From positions 1,984,001 through 2,048,000 of the forward strand of contig NC_018708.1 of NCBI RefSeq assembly GCF_000302535.1: a stretch of 64,000 nt of DNA. The letters are read 5' to 3'. Made by a program: the position numbers and the translations under genes. How positions within the stretch are numbered: the first letter of the stretch is position 1; each line of letters opens with the position of its first letter. This document shows positions 13,458 through 23,463 of this stretch, piece by piece. This DNA comes from Acidovorax sp. KKS102 (lineage in GTDB: Bacteria > Pseudomonadota > Gammaproteobacteria > Burkholderiales > Burkholderiaceae_C). The notes beneath the pieces were generated by a model. It was not told where the DNA came from. It saw only the letters and a program-made list of their open reading frames with translations, and did not search any database.

Positions 13458-13934
13458 ATGGCCACCATTCCCATTACCAAGCGCGGCGCTGAAATGCTCA
13501 AGGAAGAGCTGCACCGCCTCAAGACCGTGGAGCGTCCTGCGGTGATCGCTGCCATTGCCGAAGCACGCGCCCAGGGTGACCTGAGCGAAAACGCCGACTA
13601 CGACGCAGCCAAGGACCGCCAGGGCTTTATCGAAGGCCGCATTCAGGAGATCGAGGGCAAGCTCTCGGTAGCCCAGGTCATTGACCCCAGTGCGGTCGAC
13701 GGTGGCGGCAAGGTGGTGTTTGGTGCCACGGTCGAACTGGAGGACGAAGAGTCGGGTGACATGGTGAAGTACCAGATCGTGGGCGAAGACGAGGCTGACC
13801 TCAAGCGAGGCTTGATCAATATTTCCAGCCCCATCGCGCGTGCGCTAATTGGCAAGGAAGAGGGTGACACCGCCGAAGTGCAGGCCCCTGGCGGCATTCG
13901 TCGCTACGAAGTGGTGGCGGTCAGCTACCAGTGA
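13458..13934 (+). CDS. greA: Transcription elongation factor GreA
   Basis: Binds the RNA polymerase secondary channel and stimulates cleavage of backtracked RNA. 158 aa, the standard length, starting '[22 protein letters not shown]'. The N-terminal coiled coil contains the acidic tip ('[16 protein letters not shown]'), followed by the FKBP-like C-terminal domain. The ATG at 13458 has GGAG about 10 nt upstream. The 201-bp gap before it contains a hairpin (13266-13291, no U-tract) and a possible -10 CATAAT at 13295, so greA may have its own promoter besides carB read-through. Confidence 0.97.
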   Translation: MATIPITKRGAEMLKEELHRLKTVERPAVIAAIAEARAQGDLSENADYDAAKDRQGFIEGRIQEIEGKLSVAQVIDPSAVDGGGKVVFGATVELEDEESGDMVKYQIVGEDEADLKRGLINISSPIARALIGKEEGDTAEVQAPGGIRRYEVVAVSYQ

Positions 13935-14392
13935 GCGTGCACGGCATGTCCCACCGCTTTCCTGCCCTGGTCGCTGCACTGTGGTGGGGCAGTTTGACCA
14001 CCATCGGGTTTCTGGTCGTGCCCATGCTGTTTGCCCATCTGCCTTCGCCCACGATGGCGGGCAACATGGCGGCCAAGCTGTTTGCGGCGCAGACCTGGGT
14101 GGCGGTGGTGTGTTGTGTGATGCTGCTGCTTGTGTCCAGGCCTCGGCATGGGGTGGCCCAATATCCTTGGGCACGCGCTGCCATGCTGTTCGTTCTCGGC
14201 GGCCTGCTGCTGGCGTTGCTCAACCAGTTTGGCGTTGCGCCCCGCATTGTGGCCCGGCAGGACTTGCGTCTGTGGCACAGCGTGGGGACGATGATGTACG
14301 CAGCGCAATGGGGCTGCGCCTTGGCCGTGTTGTGGCAAACGCTGCGGACGGGAGCGCACGCGGCAGTGGAAGAGCGGTCCGTCAGCGATTGA
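13931..14392 (+). CDS. DUF4149-type small integral membrane protein
   Basis: 153-aa protein of unknown function with four hydrophobic segments: around '[22 protein letters not shown]', '[13 protein letters not shown]', '[15 protein letters not shown]' and '[17 protein letters not shown]'. The overall pattern fits the DUF4149 family, commonly found beside greA in Burkholderiales. The GTG at 13931 overlaps the greA stop (GTGA), implying coupling; an ATG at 13946 is an alternative start. A Rho-independent terminator follows 27 bp downstream. Confidence 0.8.
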   Translation: MSVHGMSHRFPALVAALWWGSLTTIGFLVVPMLFAHLPSPTMAGNMAAKLFAAQTWVAVVCCVMLLLVSRPRHGVAQYPWARAAMLFVLGGLLLALLNQFGVAPRIVARQDLRLWHSVGTMMYAAQWGCALAVLWQTLRTGAHAAVEERSVSD

Positions 14393-14418
14393 CGGTCAAG
14401 CAAGCGACTCGCTGACAG

Positions 14419-14442
14419 ATCTACCGCGGCGTAGATTTTTTT
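14419..14442 (+). terminator. Rho-independent terminator after the greA operon
   Basis: ATCTAC - six-base loop - GTAGAT, followed by six more T. It lies just before the convergent glycosyltransferase gene. Confidence 0.8.
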
Positions 14443-14468
14443 GAGAACAAGCCGGCCCGCCGCCGCGC

Positions 14469-15254
14469 CTATTCGTGCCAGTGTTCCGCCACCCAGGTGG
14501 CTGGGCGGATGTAGCGAAACCGCCGGTTGCGCCGGCCCGCCAGGGCATCCGGAGGGTTGCATTCCCCATGAAAAATCACGATGCGTGCACCTTCCGGCAC
14601 AAACGGCGCGCGCCAGTAGTTGGTAGGCCAGGGCGGTATCCCGTGGTACTTGAAACTGGGACACCACGCGGCGGGCCAGTATTGCAGCTTGCCCTGCTTG
14701 TGCAAGAAGTCTGACAGGTAGGCCTGCTCGTTGCGGAACTGTGCCCGGATTTCAGCGAAGTGCTCGCGAAAATACGCCAGCACATCCGGGTGTGCGCCCA
14801 GCTCGAAGCGGTATACCGACGAGTTGCCGGTGATGCGCCACGGACGCTTGTAGTCGTGAATGATCAGAAATTCGCCAGGCTGGGTGAAGAAATCATCCAG
14901 GCTGCCGGTGATGACCACATCCACATCCAAAAACAGGGCGGTGCCGCGCAACCCATGCAAATCTGCGCTGAAGGTTGCCAGCTTGGTCCAGCCCCGCTCG
15001 GGAATGCCGGGCGGCAGATCCAGTGCGGGAATGGGCAGGCATTGCACTTCGCTGCGGATGCCGGTGCTGTCATCGGTGAGGCAGACAAAACGGAAATCGC
15101 CGCTCAGATGCCGACGCACCATGGCATACAGCCGGTTGACGTATTCGGGGCCGTATTTCGTGCCCCATTTCATGCAGAGGATGTGGCGCGTGGGCGCCTT
15201 GCTGGCAGGTGCTGCAACGGTTGCAGGTAATGCCGAGCCTGCATCGTGGCTCAT
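14469..15254 (-). CDS. Putative glycosyltransferase (GT8-like, DxD motif)
   Basis: 261-aa soluble protein. The N-terminal 'RHILCMKWGTKYGPEYVNRLYAMV' resembles the start of nucleotide-sugar transferases acting like GT8 or glycogenin. A 'LFLDVDVVITGSLDDFF' block supplies a DxD-type metal and nucleotide-sugar site. Near the C-terminus 'IVIFHGECNPPDAL' provides the His often found in these enzymes. Donor and acceptor are unknown; a cell-surface polysaccharide is the usual guess. It starts at the yhbY stop (TGATG, one-base overlap), so it is the second gene of a leftward pair. Confidence 0.75.
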   Translation of the reverse strand: MSHDAGSALPATVAAPASKAPTRHILCMKWGTKYGPEYVNRLYAMVRRHLSGDFRFVCLTDDSTGIRSEVQCLPIPALDLPPGIPERGWTKLATFSADLHGLRGTALFLDVDVVITGSLDDFFTQPGEFLIIHDYKRPWRITGNSSVYRFELGAHPDVLAYFREHFAEIRAQFRNEQAYLSDFLHKQGKLQYWPAAWCPSFKYHGIPPWPTNYWRAPFVPEGARIVIFHGECNPPDALAGRRNRRFRYIRPATWVAEHWHE

Positions 15255-15727
15255 CAGTCGGCCTGACGCTTCTTGATGGATTTTTGCTTGGGCTTGGCCC
15301 GCTTGATCTGGCCACCCGAGGTGAGGCGCTGGTTACCGAGCACGCGCAACTGCTTGATCTCGGGACGCTGACCGCCCCGCTTGCTGTACTTGAGCACCTT
15401 GACGTCGCGGGGGCCGGGCATCCGGTCTTCATCGACAGCGCGCTCCTTGACAGGCTGAGGCCGCCACAGCACCAGCAGCTTGCCGATGTGCTGGATGGGT
15501 GCAGCGTTGAGTTCAGCGGTCAGCTCCTGGTACATCAGCTCGCGCGCGGTGCGGTCATCGTTGAAAACACGCACCTTGATCAGGCCATGAGCATTGAGGG
15601 CGGCGTCAATTTCCTTCTTGACGGCGGGGGTGAGGCCATCGCCGCCAATCAGGACCACGGGGTCCAGGTGGTGGGCAGCGGCGCGTTGTTCCCGGCGCTC
15701 GGCAGGAGTCAGTTGAATTTGGGGCAT
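15254..15727 (-). CDS. yhbY: YhbY/CRM-domain RNA-binding protein
   Basis: 157 aa. The N-terminal ~95 residues are a CRM (CRS1-YhbY) domain: 'LTPAERREQRAAAHHLDPVVLIGGDGLT', then 'LIKVRVFNDDR', then 'HIGKLLVLWRP'. The family associates with pre-50S ribosomal particles. A Lys/Arg-rich tail ('IKRAKPKQKSIKKRQ') extends beyond the compact E. coli protein, a form I believe is common in betaproteobacteria. It is divergent from rlmE, another 50S biogenesis gene. Confidence 0.92.
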   Translation of the reverse strand: MPQIQLTPAERREQRAAAHHLDPVVLIGGDGLTPAVKKEIDAALNAHGLIKVRVFNDDRTARELMYQELTAELNAAPIQHIGKLLVLWRPQPVKERAVDEDRMPGPRDVKVLKYSKRGGQRPEIKQLRVLGNQRLTSGGQIKRAKPKQKSIKKRQAD

Positions 15728-15833
15728 CCCCGTATTATGTCTGCGGCCCGGCTGGACGTGATTCCGGCTGACATGCGCAGCGCTGGGGGGCAGGTCAGCC
15801 ACTGCAGTGATTGTCGAGAGACAATACCGCCAT
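15728..15833. promoter_or_regulatory. Divergent promoter region yhbY / rlmE
   Basis: 106-bp gap between two divergent ribosome-maturation genes. On the plus strand GACAAT (15820-15825) lies only 8 nt before the rlmE ATG. On the minus strand CATAAT lies about 5 nt before the yhbY ATG. If these are the -10 boxes, both mRNAs would be nearly leaderless. Neither start has a clear Shine-Dalgarno sequence. No -35 is convincing. Confidence 0.4.
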
Positions 15834-16490
15834 ATGAAAGTCAAAACCCAGAGCAAAAAGGTGAACAAGGCGTGGCTCAACGACCACGTGAACGACACCT
15901 ATGTCAAATTGGCACAGAAGGAGGGTTACCGCGCCCGTGCCGCCTACAAGCTCAAGGAGATTGACGAGCAACTGGGCCTTATCAAGCCGGGATATACGGT
16001 CGTCGATCTGGGCTCTACCCCGGGGGCATGGAGCCAGTATCTGCGCCGGCGCCTGTCACCCTCGGGTGCTGCAGCGGGGCAGCTCAACGGGGCGATCATT
16101 GCGTTGGACATCTTGCCCATGGAGCCGATTGAAGGTGTCACCTACCTGAACGGCGACTTTCGGGAGCCCGAAGTGTTGGAGCGCCTGGAGCAGGCGCTCG
16201 ACGGCCGTGTGGTGGATGTGGTGGTGTCGGACATGGCGCCCAACCTGTCGGGCATCGAGTCTGCCGATGCGGCGCGGATTGCGCACCTGGTGGAGTTGGC
16301 TGTGGATTTCGCTTGCAACCATTTGAAACCGGAGGGCGCCCTGGTGGTCAAGCTGTTCCATGGCAGTGGATACAGCGATCTGGTCACCTTGTTCAAGCAG
16401 ACTTTCAAGGTCGTCAAGCCCCTGAAACCCAAGGCTTCGCGCGACAAGTCCTCCGAAACGTTCCTGGTGGGGATGGGGCTTAAAAAGTAG
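15834..16490 (+). CDS. rlmE: 23S rRNA (uridine-2'-O-)-methyltransferase RlmE/FtsJ
   Basis: SAM-dependent heat-shock methyltransferase that modifies U2552 (E. coli numbering) in the 23S A-loop. 218 aa. The motifs '[15 protein letters not shown]', '[15 protein letters not shown]' (SAM site), '[11 protein letters not shown]' and 'VVKLFHG' provide the K-D-K catalytic residues. The ATG '[21 protein letters not shown]' is the expected N-terminus. ftsH follows in the conserved order. Confidence 0.96.
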   Translation: MKVKTQSKKVNKAWLNDHVNDTYVKLAQKEGYRARAAYKLKEIDEQLGLIKPGYTVVDLGSTPGAWSQYLRRRLSPSGAAAGQLNGAIIALDILPMEPIEGVTYLNGDFREPEVLERLEQALDGRVVDVVVSDMAPNLSGIESADAARIAHLVELAVDFACNHLKPEGALVVKLFHGSGYSDLVTLFKQTFKVVKPLKPKASRDKSSETFLVGMGLKK

Positions 16491-16588
16491 CCTGTTCAGG
16501 CTTGCCTCAGGTCAAGAATCCGTGAATTTTGGCGCCAAAGCCCGTGCTGATTCCATGGGCGTGAGGGGGAATAGGGCTGGCCCCGTGG

Positions 16589-16616
16589 CTTGAAAGACCT
16601 AAAATGGGCCGCACAT
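16589..16616 (+). promoter_or_regulatory. Candidate sigma-32 (heat-shock) promoter of ftsH
   Basis: CTTGAAA at 16589-16595 is an exact sigma-32 -35 element. Fifteen bases downstream is GCACAT (16611-16616), a 4/6 match to the start of the sigma-32 -10 box. A sigma-70-like TAAAAT at 16600-16605 overlaps it. The site is about 55 bp ahead of the ftsH start. Confidence 0.5.
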
Positions 16617-16670
16617 GCGTGCCATGACGGCAGTGTGTCCGTTTTCTGTTCCCCGCAACTGGAGCCCCGC

Positions 16671-18590
16671 TTGAACAATCAGTGGTTTTCAAAAATTGCC
16701 GTATGGCTGGTCATCGCCATGGTGCTGTTCACGGTGTTCAAACAGTTTGACACCCGCAGCGGCGCCAGTGCAGGCCACGTCGGGTATTCCGAGTTTCTGG
16801 ACGAAGTTCGCAACAACCGCATCAAAAGCGCCACCATTCCTGAAGGGCTGAGCGGCGGCGAGATTGTGGCGGTTACGACCGATGACCGCAAAATCCGCAC
16901 GAATGCCTCGGTGTTGGACCGTGGTCTGGTGGGCGACCTGCTGAACCACAACGTCAAGTTCGACGTGAAGCCTCGTGAGGAAGGTTCCCTGCTCATGACC
17001 TTGCTGGTCAGCTGGGGCCCCATGCTGCTGCTGATTGGCGTATGGGTGTACTTCATGCGCCAGATGCAGGGCGGCGGCAAGGGCGGCGCCTTCAGCTTCG
17101 GCAAGAGCAAGGCGCGCATGCTGGACGAGAACAACAACCAGGTCACGTTCGCGGACGTGGCCGGCTGTGACGAGGCCAAGGAAGAAGTCAAGGAAGTCGT
17201 GGACTTCCTGAAGGACCCGCAGAAGTTCCAGAAGCTGGGTGGCCGTATTCCCCGTGGCCTGCTGCTGGTCGGCCCTCCCGGTACTGGTAAGACTTTGCTG
17301 GCCAAGTCCATTGCGGGCGAAGCCAAGGTGCCGTTCTTCAGCATCTCGGGCTCGGATTTTGTGGAAATGTTCGTTGGCGTGGGTGCGGCCCGCGTGCGCG
17401 ACATGTTCGACAACGCCAAGAAGAACGCCCCCTGCATCATCTTCATCGATGAAATCGACGCCGTGGGCCGCCAGCGCGGTGCTGGACTGGGCGGCGGCAA
17501 TGATGAGCGCGAGCAGACCCTGAACCAGATGCTGGTCGAGATGGACGGCTTTGAGACCAACCTGGGTGTGATCGTGGTGGCTGCCACCAACCGTCCAGAC
17601 ATCCTGGACGCAGCCCTGCTGCGCCCTGGTCGTTTTGACCGCCAGGTGTATGTGACGCTGCCCGACATCCGCGGCCGCGAGCAGATTCTGAATGTGCACA
17701 TGCGCAAGATCCCGATCGGCCAGGACGTAGCCCCTGCGATCATCGCCCGTGGCACGCCCGGCATGAGCGGCGCCGACCTGGCTAACCTGTGCAACGAAGC
17801 TGCCCTGATGGCTGCGCGCCGCAATGCGCGCACCGTCGAGATGCAGGACTTTGAGAAGGCCAAGGACAAGATCCTCATGGGCCCCGAGCGCAAGAGCATG
17901 GTCATGCCCGAGGAAGAGCGCCGCAACACGGCTTACCACGAAGCTGGCCACGCCCTGATCGGCAAGCTGCTGCCCAAGTGCGACCCGGTGCACAAGGTCA
18001 CCATCATCCCACGTGGCCGTGCTTTGGGCGTGACGATGAGCCTGCCCGCGCAGGACCGTTACAGCTACGACCGCGAATACATGCTCAACCAGATCAGCAT
18101 GCTGTTCGGTGGCCGTATCGCTGAGGAAGTGTTCATGAACCAGATGACCACCGGCGCCAGCAACGACTTCGAGCGCGCCACGCACATCGCTCGTGACATG
18201 GTCACCCGCTACGGCATGACGGATGCATTGGGCCCCATGGTCTACGCCGAGAACGAAGGCGAAGTGTTCCTAGGCCGTTCAGTGACCAAGACCACCACCA
18301 TGAGTGAGCAGACCATGGAAAAGGTGGACATGGAGGTGCGTCGCATCATCGATGACCAGTACAACCTGGCACGCCGTCTGATCGAAGAAAACAGCGACAA
18401 AATGCACGCCATGGCCAAGGCCTTGCTCGAATGGGAAACCATCGATACCGAGCAGCTGGATGACATCATGGCAGGCAAGGAGCCCCGTCCTCCCAAGGAC
18501 TGGACACCGCGCACTCCGCCCTCGGGGGGTGACAACTCCAGCGGCGGTACTCCTGCAGTAGCCACGGACACCGCACCGACAGCAGCCTGA
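16671..18590 (+). CDS. ftsH: ATP-dependent zinc metalloprotease FtsH
   Basis: Membrane-anchored hexameric AAA+ protease that degrades misfolded membrane proteins, sigma-32 and LpxC. 639 aa from TTG 16671. This start has GGAG 7 nt upstream and gives the family N-terminus '[22 protein letters not shown]' (first membrane helix). A second helix is '[19 protein letters not shown]'. Walker A 'GPPGTGKT' begins at residue 201, Walker B is 'IIFIDEID', the SRH ends 'RPGRFDR', and the zinc site HEAGH starts at His423. The C-terminus is a Pro/Thr/Ser-rich tail. Confidence 0.97.
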   Translation: MNNQWFSKIAVWLVIAMVLFTVFKQFDTRSGASAGHVGYSEFLDEVRNNRIKSATIPEGLSGGEIVAVTTDDRKIRTNASVLDRGLVGDLLNHNVKFDVKPREEGSLLMTLLVSWGPMLLLIGVWVYFMRQMQGGGKGGAFSFGKSKARMLDENNNQVTFADVAGCDEAKEEVKEVVDFLKDPQKFQKLGGRIPRGLLLVGPPGTGKTLLAKSIAGEAKVPFFSISGSDFVEMFVGVGAARVRDMFDNAKKNAPCIIFIDEIDAVGRQRGAGLGGGNDEREQTLNQMLVEMDGFETNLGVIVVAATNRPDILDAALLRPGRFDRQVYVTLPDIRGREQILNVHMRKIPIGQDVAPAIIARGTPGMSGADLANLCNEAALMAARRNARTVEMQDFEKAKDKILMGPERKSMVMPEEERRNTAYHEAGHALIGKLLPKCDPVHKVTIIPRGRALGVTMSLPAQDRYSYDREYMLNQISMLFGGRIAEEVFMNQMTTGASNDFERATHIARDMVTRYGMTDALGPMVYAENEGEVFLGRSVTKTTTMSEQTMEKVDMEVRRIIDDQYNLARRLIEENSDKMHAMAKALLEWETIDTEQLDDIMAGKEPRPPKDWTPRTPPSGGDNSSGGTPAVATDTAPTAA

Positions 18591-18615
18591 CCAAGCTCTC
18601 GGTACAGCCGTTCAG

Positions 18616-18638
18616 ACGGGGCCTTGTGCCCCGTTTTT
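18616..18638 (+). terminator. Rho-independent terminator after ftsH
   Basis: ACGGGGC - CTTGT loop - GCCCCGT followed by TTTT. It separates ftsH from folP, so folP-glmM may have a separate promoter in 18640-18714. Confidence 0.85.
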
Positions 18639-18714
18639 CGTGGTGTTTCATTTTTCACTGCGAATTTGTTGGCTTGGCCTCTCTTTCGCAAATTTGCACG
18701 GGTTCGATCGACAC

Positions 18715-19545
18715 ATGATCTGGCAAACCTCTCGCTTCGCCATTGATCTGGCCCGTCCCCAGGTCATGGGTATCGTCAACGTGACGCCCGACTCTTTCTC
18801 TGATGGGGGGCGCCATGGCTCCACGGCTGCTGCGCTGCGGCATTGCGAGCAGCTGCTGAAGGAGGGGGCTGATATCCTGGATATCGGTGGCGAGTCCACC
18901 CGGCCGGGCAGCCCCGCGGTACCCCTGGACGAGGAGCTGTCTCGTGTGGTGCCTCTGGTGCGTGAGGCGGTCACCTTGGGTGTGCCGATCTCGGTGGATA
19001 CCTACAAGCCCGAGGTCATGCGCGCGGTGCTGGACTTGGGGGCCGACATCATCAACGACATTTGGGCTCTGCGGCAGCCAGGCGCTGCGGCGGCGGTGGC
19101 TGCGCACCCGCAGTGCGGCGTGTGCCTGATGCACATGCACCGCGACCCGCAGACCATGCAGCAGGCGCCCATGGACGGGGATGTGGTGCCCCAGGTGCTA
19201 TCATTTTTGCAGCTGCAGGCGCATAATCTACTAGCGCTTGGGGTCGAAAAGACTCGTATTCTGCTGGATGCGGGCATTGGCTTTGGCAAAACGGTGGAAC
19301 AAAACTTTGCCTTGCTGGCGCGGCATTCCGAACTGCTGGCTGCTGGCTATCCGCTGCTGGCAGGGTGGTCACGCAAGTCGTCGCTGGGCGCGGTGACCGG
19401 GCTGGAGGTGGATCAGCGCATGGTGCCCAGCGTGGCCGCCGCCATGCTGGCGGTCGAGCGGGGCGCTTCGGTAGTGCGTGTGCACGATGTGCGCGATACC
19501 GTGGCGGCACTGGCCGTGTGGTCTGCGATGCAGCGATCTGGCTGA
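18715..19545 (+). CDS. folP: Dihydropteroate synthase
   Basis: Condenses para-aminobenzoate with dihydropterin pyrophosphate in folate synthesis; the sulfonamide target. 276 aa. TIM-barrel motifs present: 'MGIVNVTPDSFSDGGRHG', 'ADILDIGGESTRPG', 'ILLDAGIGFGKT', 'GWSRKSSLG' and C-terminal 'VRVHDV'. The ATG at 18715 gives the usual 'WQTSRFAIDLARPQVMGI' N-terminus. An AT-rich repeat copy (19197-19241) is translated as 'LSFLQLQAHNLLALGV' in an otherwise GC-rich gene. glmM follows 90 bp downstream. Confidence 0.96.
   Translation: MIWQTSRFAIDLARPQVMGIVNVTPDSFSDGGRHGSTAAALRHCEQLLKEGADILDIGGESTRPGSPAVPLDEELSRVVPLVREAVTLGVPISVDTYKPEVMRAVLDLGADIINDIWALRQPGAAAAVAAHPQCGVCLMHMHRDPQTMQQAPMDGDVVPQVLSFLQLQAHNLLALGVEKTRILLDAGIGFGKTVEQNFALLARHSELLAAGYPLLAGWSRKSSLGAVTGLEVDQRMVPSVAAAMLAVERGASVVRVHDVRDTVAALAVWSAMQRSG
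19197..19241 (+). repeat. Dispersed AT-rich repeat, copy 3 (inside folP)
   Basis: Begins GCTATCATTTTTGCAGCTGC and ends CTAGCGCTTGG. It shares the CTAT...AGCTGC...GCGC pattern with the other copies. Confidence 0.55.
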
Positions 19546-19635
19546 GGGGCCAGCGATTTGAGAGCAGGTTGTGGGACGCCAAGTCCTCGCCTGTGAGGAC
19601 AACATACAGAGATCCGTACGAGGAGACGCCAGAAC

Positions 19636-20970
19636 ATGACACGCCAATACTTTGGAACCGACGGCATCCGTGGCACCGTCGGACAGCCGCCCATTACGCC
19701 GGATTTTGTGCTGCGCCTGGCCCATGCTGTGGGCCATGTGTTGCGCCGCACGGAAGAGCGCCCTACGGTGCTCATTGGCAAGGACACGCGCATCTCGGGC
19801 TACATGCTTGAAAGCGCGCTGGAGTCTGGCTTCAACTCGGCAGGGGTGGATGTGGTGCTGCTGGGGCCGCTGCCTACGCCTGGCGTGGCATATCTGACTC
19901 GTGCCCAGCGCGCCAGTCTGGGTGTGGTCATCAGCGCCAGCCACAACGCCTATCCCGACAACGGCATCAAGTTCTTCAGTGCGCAAGGCACCAAGCTGTC
20001 GGACGCCTGGGAGCTGGCGGTAGAGGCCGCGTTGGCCGAGCCACCGGTCTGGGTGGACTCTGCTAGCCTGGGCAAGGCGCGACGCCTAGATGATGCCGCC
20101 GGGCGCTACATCGAGTTCTGCAAAAGCACCTTTCCCCAGGACCTGACGCTCAAGGGCCTGAAGATCGTGGTGGATGCTGCCCACGGTGCCGCTTACCAAG
20201 TGGCGCCCAAGGTCTTCCACGAGCTGGGTGCAGAAGTGCTGTCGATTGGCTGCGCGCCCGACGGCCTCAACATCAACCACGAAGTGGGCGCCACACATCC
20301 CGACGCCTTGGTCCGCGCCGTGCGCGCGAACCGTGCCGACTATGGCGTTGCGTTGGATGGCGACGCTGACCGGCTGCAGATCGTGGACGCCACCGGGCGG
20401 CTGTACAACGGCGACGAGTTGCTGTACCTGATGGCCGCAGATCGCATGGGCCGTGACGAGCATGTGCCGGGCGTGGTGGGCACGCTGATGACCAACATGG
20501 CCGTGGAGGTGGCATTGCAAGCCAAAGGCGTGAAATTTGTGCGCGCCAAGGTCGGTGACCGGTACGTATTGGAAGAACTGGCGCGCCACCACTGGGTGCT
20601 GGGCGGGGAGGGCTCAGGCCACTTGTTGGCCCTGGACCGGCACACCACCGGCGACGGTTTGGTGAGTGCGCTACAGGTGCTGCAGGCCTGTGTGCGCAGC
20701 GGTCGCACGCTGGCGCAGCTGCTGGCAGACATCACCCTGTACCCGCAGGTGTTGCTCAATGTTCGCCTGGCGCCCGGGCAGGACTGGAAGGCCAACCGCC
20801 TGCTGGCTGAGACCACGCAGGCGGTGGAGCAGCAACTGGGCTCCTCGGGCCGCGTCTTGATCCGTGCCAGTGGCACCGAGCCCTTGCTGCGTGTGATGGT
20901 GGAAGCGCGCGACGCGCAAGTGGCCAGCTCCTGTGCGCAGCGGCTGGCAGATGCCGCTCGTGCGGGCTGA
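19636..20970 (+). CDS. glmM: Phosphoglucosamine mutase GlmM
   Basis: Interconverts glucosamine-6-P and glucosamine-1-P on the way to UDP-GlcNAc, feeding both peptidoglycan and lipid A. 444 aa. N-terminal '[12 protein letters not shown]', phosphoserine loop '[18 protein letters not shown]' with Ser102, metal loop 'DGDADR' and phosphate-binding '[14 protein letters not shown]' are all intact. A GAGGAG lies about 10 nt ahead of the ATG. Confidence 0.97.
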   Translation: MTRQYFGTDGIRGTVGQPPITPDFVLRLAHAVGHVLRRTEERPTVLIGKDTRISGYMLESALESGFNSAGVDVVLLGPLPTPGVAYLTRAQRASLGVVISASHNAYPDNGIKFFSAQGTKLSDAWELAVEAALAEPPVWVDSASLGKARRLDDAAGRYIEFCKSTFPQDLTLKGLKIVVDAAHGAAYQVAPKVFHELGAEVLSIGCAPDGLNINHEVGATHPDALVRAVRANRADYGVALDGDADRLQIVDATGRLYNGDELLYLMAADRMGRDEHVPGVVGTLMTNMAVEVALQAKGVKFVRAKVGDRYVLEELARHHWVLGGEGSGHLLALDRHTTGDGLVSALQVLQACVRSGRTLAQLLADITLYPQVLLNVRLAPGQDWKANRLLAETTQAVEQQLGSSGRVLIRASGTEPLLRVMVEARDAQVASSCAQRLADAARAG

Positions 20971-21032
20971 GTATCTGGTCTTTCAGCGGAGCGCGGCAGC
21001 GTCTGTCGCACCCCGAGTGGTCTTGAGTCGGC

Positions 21033-23264
21033 TTAGTGTGCGGCAGTGTGCTGCCGCATGAAGCGCTCCAGCTGCTCTGCGGGCAGCGGCGTACTGAAGT
21101 GGTAGCCCTGCGCCTCGTCACAACCCTGTTCGTGCAGAAAGGCCAGCTGGCTTTCGGTTTCCACTCCCTCCGCCGTGGTGCGCATTCCTAGCGCCTGCGC
21201 CATGCGGATGATGGCGCTGACGATGGCGCGGTCGTTGCTGTCGTTGCCCAGGTCGCGAACAAAGGATTGATCGATCTTCAGCTTGAAGATCTGGAACCGT
21301 TTGAGCTGGCTGAGTGACGAGTAGCCCGTGCCGAAGTCGTCCATTGACATCCGCACCCCACGCGCATGCAGCTGGTCCATGGTGGCCACGGCCGCATGGG
21401 GGTCGTCCACGGCCACACCTTCCGTGAGTTCCAGTTCCAGCGAATCGGGGGGGAGGTCAAACTCCGCGAGCACCCGGCTCACCAGTTCAGGCAGCTGTGG
21501 CTGGCGAAACTGGATCGCCGACAGGTTCACAGCCATCGTGAGTTCCGGAAACCCGCAGCTGCGCCATGCCTTGAGCTGGGCCAGTGCCGTGCGCAGCACC
21601 CACTCGCCAATCTGCAGAATCTGTCCGCTGTCTTCAGCAATCGGGATGAACTCTCCAGGAGAGATGGGACCAAGCTGGGGATGTTGCCACCGCAACAGGG
21701 CTTCCACACTGCGCACGGTTCCCGTGGCCAAGTTCATCTGCGGCTGGTAGTGCAGGTGGAACTGCTCCCGTTCCAGGGCGCGGCGCAATGCGTTTTCGAG
21801 CTGCAAGGCGCGCACCGACTGAGCCTGCATCTCGGGGGTGAAGAAGCGGAAGGTATTGCGCCCATCCAGCTTGGCGCGGTACATGGCCACGTCGGCCGAC
21901 TGGGTCAGCGTGTCGAAGTCGTGTCCGTCTTGCGGAAACAGCGCAATGCCCATGGACGGGGCCATCGTGAGCTCGTGGTGGTCGATCTGGTATGGCTGGC
22001 GTGATGCCTCCTGCAACTTGCTGGCGACCCGGGCTGCGCCCCGGGCATCCGCACCCGGCAGAAGCAGGATGAATTCATCCCCTCCCAGGCGCGACACCGT
22101 GTCCTTGTCACGCACCACCGCACGCAGGCGCTTGGCAATTTCGACCAGCAGCACATCGCCCACCCGGTGGCCCAGAGAGTCGTTCACATGCTTGAAGTGA
22201 TCCAGGTCCAGGAAGATGACGGCCAGGGGTGTCTGGTTGTCTTGTGCCAGCCGAATGGCCTGCTGCGCGCGTTCTGCCAGCAGGGCCCGGTTGGGCAGAC
22301 CTGTCAGCGCATCGTAGTGGGCCAGCCAGTAAATGCGCTCCTGGTCGGCCTTGCGGTCATTGATTTCGCGGTGCAGGTTGGCCACGGTTTCGCGCAGCTC
22401 GCGCGTGCGGTCTTGCACCTGTCGCTCCAGCTCCTCATGGGCCTGGGCCAGCATCGCCTGCGCGCGTTTGCGGTCGGTGATGTCCATGGTGATCCAGATG
22501 GTGCCCTGGGCTGGGTCCGCCGGATCGATGCATTTGCTGCGCACTTCGCAGATCACCGGGGTGCCGTCCTTGCGGCACAGCTCCACTTCGCCCTCGTACG
22601 ACTGCCCGGCCACCAGCGTGGGGTAGCAGCGGTCACCCACTTCTTGCCAGGCAGCATCGCTGGCATACCAGCGGCGGGACGAACAGCCCATGAGTTCGCC
22701 CGGCTCAAAGCCCAGCATCTGCTCAAAATGGTGGTTGCAGCGGGTCAAGTGCCGGTCGCGCAAAAACACGATGCCCACCATTGCACTGTCAAACAGCAAC
22801 TGCTTTTCGCGCACAGCGGCATTCAGCGCGGCCTGGGCACGCTTTTGCTCGTCGATATCGTCCACGATCCAGATCGAACCTTCGCCGGTGTCGTGCGGAT
22901 TGATCAGGCGCCCTGTCAGGCTGCCCCAGAACAGCGTGCCATCCTGGCGACGCAACTGGCGTTCAATCCGGAAGGACTGCCCCTGGGCCAGTGCAGGATA
23001 GGCGGTGCGCCCAAGGTCTCGGAACGCATCCCGGTCCGGGTAAAAGGCTTCAGTGTTGAGCCCTACGAGGTGGGCTGGGCTGGCGTAGCCAAAAATTTCG
23101 GCATACCGCTGGTTGCAGCGCACCACACTGCGCTGGCGAAGGAACACGATGCCCACGCCCGCGCTATCCAGCAGGATCTGTTGTTCACGCAGGGTGCGTT
23201 GCAGTGGGGTGTCGGTAGGCACTCCGGCGCGCTGCGAGGGCGGAGTGCTGAACAGCGAATACAT
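21033..23264 (-). CDS. PAS-PAS-GGDEF-EAL cyclic-di-GMP protein
   Basis: Predicted cytosolic c-di-GMP turnover enzyme, about 743 aa. Two PAS domains with PAC tails occupy roughly residues 30-270 ('ILLDSAGVGIVFLRQ' and 'LLFDSAMVGIVFLRD'). A short coiled coil follows, then GGDEF (intact 'RLGGDEFILLL' near residue 395) and EAL (intact 'VEALLRWQHP' near 521, plus 'NLSAIQFR', 'ELTEG', 'DDFGTGYSSL', 'KIDQSF' and 'AEGVET'). Both diguanylate cyclase and phosphodiesterase sites look usable. I chose the ATG at 23264; a TTG at 23312 is possible. It shares architecture and long near-identical stretches with the next gene. Confidence 0.88.
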   Translation of the reverse strand: MYSLFSTPPSQRAGVPTDTPLQRTLREQQILLDSAGVGIVFLRQRSVVRCNQRYAEIFGYASPAHLVGLNTEAFYPDRDAFRDLGRTAYPALAQGQSFRIERQLRRQDGTLFWGSLTGRLINPHDTGEGSIWIVDDIDEQKRAQAALNAAVREKQLLFDSAMVGIVFLRDRHLTRCNHHFEQMLGFEPGELMGCSSRRWYASDAAWQEVGDRCYPTLVAGQSYEGEVELCRKDGTPVICEVRSKCIDPADPAQGTIWITMDITDRKRAQAMLAQAHEELERQVQDRTRELRETVANLHREINDRKADQERIYWLAHYDALTGLPNRALLAERAQQAIRLAQDNQTPLAVIFLDLDHFKHVNDSLGHRVGDVLLVEIAKRLRAVVRDKDTVSRLGGDEFILLLPGADARGAARVASKLQEASRQPYQIDHHELTMAPSMGIALFPQDGHDFDTLTQSADVAMYRAKLDGRNTFRFFTPEMQAQSVRALQLENALRRALEREQFHLHYQPQMNLATGTVRSVEALLRWQHPQLGPISPGEFIPIAEDSGQILQIGEWVLRTALAQLKAWRSCGFPELTMAVNLSAIQFRQPQLPELVSRVLAEFDLPPDSLELELTEGVAVDDPHAAVATMDQLHARGVRMSMDDFGTGYSSLSQLKRFQIFKLKIDQSFVRDLGNDSNDRAIVSAIIRMAQALGMRTTAEGVETESQLAFLHEQGCDEAQGYHFSTPLPAEQLERFMRQHTAAH

Positions 23265-23463
23265 AAGACCAGTACAGGCGGCAGGGCCAGACGGCCTCAA
23301 AAATTGTGCCAAAGTGTAGCAGTGGCAGCTTACAAGCCGTTTGAGGGTATGCCTCAGGTACTGCGTTGCAGGTTCTGCCGTACGGCTGGCGCCGGCGCAG
23401 TTGTCTGTAGGCCTGGCCCGAGAAGGGGCTGAGACACGTCACCCAGTTTCTTTGGACAGGTTC

